Shown here piece by piece: positions 62,389 through 64,000 of a stretch of DNA of 64,000 bases. Within the stretch, counting starts at the first letter, position 1. The number at the start of each line of letters is the position of its first letter. The notes under the pieces were generated by a model. The model worked only from the letters and a program-made list of their open reading frames with translations. It had not been told where the DNA came from and made no database searches. Made by a program: the position numbers and the translations under genes. The DNA is from Paenibacillus beijingensis (GTDB lineage Bacteria > Bacillota > Bacilli > Paenibacillales > Paenibacillaceae): the NCBI RefSeq assembly GCF_000961095.1, contig NZ_CP011058.1:3809501-3873500 (forward strand). The letters run 5' to 3'.

Positions 62389-63491
62389 GTGACATCAGAA
62401 CTGAAGACACAATCAATAACAAACGTGGAAATGCAGCTGCTTGTAGCGCTTGCCTCCAAACTGATCGGCTTCGAGAACACCGAAGCGGAACGAATCAACC
62501 GCTGTGCCGAATTTTGCAAGGAATGGTTGAACGAACATGGTGTAAGTTGCGAAACGGTTGAGAATGAAGGGCTGCGCAGTGTTGTGGCAACCGTTGGCAG
62601 CGGCAGTCCTACCGTCCTTCTAAACGGACATTTGGACGTTGTCCCCGGTTCGCCCGAGGATTTTGTCCCTCGGGTGGAGGGGGGAAGCTCTTCGGTCGTG
62701 GCACTTATGATATGCTCGGCGCCGTCGCCGGCATGATGGTGCTGATGGTGAAGCTAGCGGCATCTTCACTAAACTGCCGGGTCGTACTGGTTCTTGTGCC
62801 GGACGAGGAAAGCGGAGGCGAGCGTGGAACGGCACATTTGGTGAAGCAGGGCATCATTGGCGATATTGCCATCTGCGGCGAGCCTACAAATCTCAATATC
62901 GCCGTTCAGGCTAAAGGCATATTGCAGTTGCTCGTCGAGGTCCCGGGTGTGGCTGCTCACGGAAGCCGGCCCTGGCTCGGAACGAATGCGATTCTTAAGG
63001 CGATGGACCACTTTCGAAAACTCACTTCACTGCCTTTTTTTCAGGAAAGCACATTATTCTTCCATCAGCCATCTCTTAATCTGGCAAAAATTCAAGCCGG
63101 TCATGTGTTTAATCAGGTTCCCGATCGATGCGCGCTCGGTATCGACATCCGCTATCTGCCAGGTCAGAACCCGGATGACATTTTGAAGGCGGTTCGGGAA
63201 GTGATGGCCGGCTCTGAGGTGAGAGTGCATTTTCATGGGACGCCGGTTGAAACCAAGACGGACGATGTGTTGGTGAGCAGGCTTTGTCGTCATGCGGGCG
63301 CCTCTTTCTTCGGCCAAGACGGGTCTGCGGATACACGGTTTTATGCTGAGCAGGGAATTCCTGCCGTGGAATTCGGACCCGCAGGGGCTAATCACCACGG
63401 TCCCGGAGAATATGTGGATATTGCGTCGCTGTGCGATTATGTACGGATTTTGCATGAATTTATTTTACATATAAAGGATGATGAACAATGA
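62389..63491 (+). pseudogene. M20-family metallopeptidase/deacetylase, frameshifted
   Basis: ArgE/DapE-like M20 hydrolase in two frames. The first part (to about 62685) contains LLNGHLDVVPGSPEDF with the metal His and Asp. The rest (from 62685, ends 63491) continues as KLFGRGTYDMLG, VPDEESGGERGTA, GEPTNLNIAV, VAAHGSRPWLG dimer loop and GPAGANHHGPGEYVD. Joining needs a -1 shift at G6 (62679-62684), within G_GGG_GGA. Either a lesion, a homopolymer sequencing error or programmed shift. Start uncertain (GTG 62389, or ATG 62431). First gene behind the sigma-54 promoter. Confidence 0.8.
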
Positions 63492-64000
63492 AATTTGACA
63501 ATAAGGTCGTAATCGTTACCGGTGGTGGATCGGGCAACGGAAGATCCATCGCGCTGCGTTTTCTGGAGGAGGGGGCGAAGGTCGTCGTAGCCGATCTGAA
63601 TTTGGATGGAGCCAATGAAACCGTTGCGATGGCTTCGGCCGGCAGCAAGGCACTGGCGTTGAAAGCGGACGTGACGAACAAACGCGATGTGGAGCAGATG
63701 ATTGCAAGCGCCGTGGAGGCTTTCGGTACGCTTGATATTCTGGTTAACAATGCGGGCATCGTTGCCTTTACTCCGTTCCTGGAGTTATCGGAGGAAGAAT
63801 GGGACAAAGTGCACGATGTCAATCTGAAGGCTCCTTTCCTGTGCTCGCAGGCTGCTGCCAAAGTAATGATTGATGGCAAAACGCAGGGGCGCATTATTAA
63901 CATTACATCGGTGGAAGCACACCGGATTGTATCGAGCAGCGGTCACTGTCAGCCCCATTACAACTCCTCGAAGGGAGGGCTCAATTTGCTCACCAAGGCG
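63488..64000 (+). CDS. Short-chain dehydrogenase/reductase, 3' truncated by window edge
   Basis: 171 codons, open at the right edge. NAD(P)-binding VTGGGSGNGRSIALRF, ADLNLDGAN (Asp suggests NAD), NNAGIVAF, catalytic Ser region NITSVEAHR and YNSSK (Tyr-x-x-x-Lys). ATG overlaps the M20 stop as ATGA, so both are cotranscribed from the sigma-54 promoter. Substrate unknown; the pair suggests catabolism of an N-acyl or amino compound. Confidence 0.9.
   Translation, partial: MKFDNKVVIVTGGGSGNGRSIALRFLEEGAKVVVADLNLDGANETVAMASAGSKALALKADVTNKRDVEQMIASAVEAFGTLDILVNNAGIVAFTPFLELSEEEWDKVHDVNLKAPFLCSQAAAKVMIDGKTQGRIINITSVEAHRIVSSSGHCQPHYNSSKGGLNLLTKA

Overview
The window is about 64 kb of fairly high-GC (roughly 55-58%, estimated by eye) chromosome from a spore-forming Firmicute, most likely a member of the Paenibacillaceae. 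The reasons are the sporulation genes (yheC/yheD-type ATP-grasp genes, ytrH, ytrI, ytvI, gerM, asnO-type asnB), AGGAGG ribosome sites with many GTG and TTG starts, and gene order shared with Bacillus subtilis: yheA next to yheC/D; ytoI-ytpI-ytrI-ytrH-dnaE; accD-accA-pyk-ytvI-citZ-icd-mdh; gerM-rph-rdgB. No rRNA, tRNA, prophage, CRISPR array or complete insertion sequence was found.

Layout. 1-3.1 kb: end of a phosphodiester glycosidase gene, a HAD phosphatase and a membrane GGDEF protein. 3.3-10.6 kb: a minus-strand operon of five YheC/YheD-like ATP-grasp paralogues plus one acetyltransferase, divergent from yheA. 10.7-17 kb: a small membrane protein, an orphan Spo0B-type sensor kinase, ytoI, a repeat-rich gap, and ytpI/ytrI/ytrH. 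17.2-24.4 kb: dnaE, a PgpA-like gene, a 62-aa protein and accDA. 24.5-36.2 kb: pyk, thioesterase, fxsA, ytvI, ppk with a PhoP-type box, ppx, citZ, icd, mdh. 36.5-46.5 kb: recQ, repeats, a membrane protein, a DeoR regulator convergent with nagBA, fni, methyltransferase, MBL hydrolase and a second PgpA-like gene. 46.6-53.3 kb: gerM, rph, rdgB, asnO-type asnB, an orphan gene and a TrpD-like gene. 53.4-58.2 kb: an ANTAR regulator divergent from nirB-nirD-small ORF-SUMT. 58.6-64 kb: rpoN, a PrpR-like sigma-54 activator, a consensus sigma-54 promoter, a frameshifted M20 peptidase gene and a truncated SDR gene.

The strongest regulatory stories are two. (1) The nir operon has a GlnR/TnrA-like box over its -35 and a leader with two hexaloop hairpins that overlap an intrinsic terminator. 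This is the architecture recognised by ANTAR antiterminators, and an ANTAR gene is divergently encoded next door. (2) rpoN, its activator and a sigma-54 promoter form a self-contained catabolic module, whose first structural gene carries a -1 frameshift exactly at a G_GGG_GGA heptamer. Other points: a tandem PhoP box in front of ppk; two copies of a TA-flanked MITE-like element; and a hairpin repeat family that forms the leaders of two unrelated genes and extends one reading frame.
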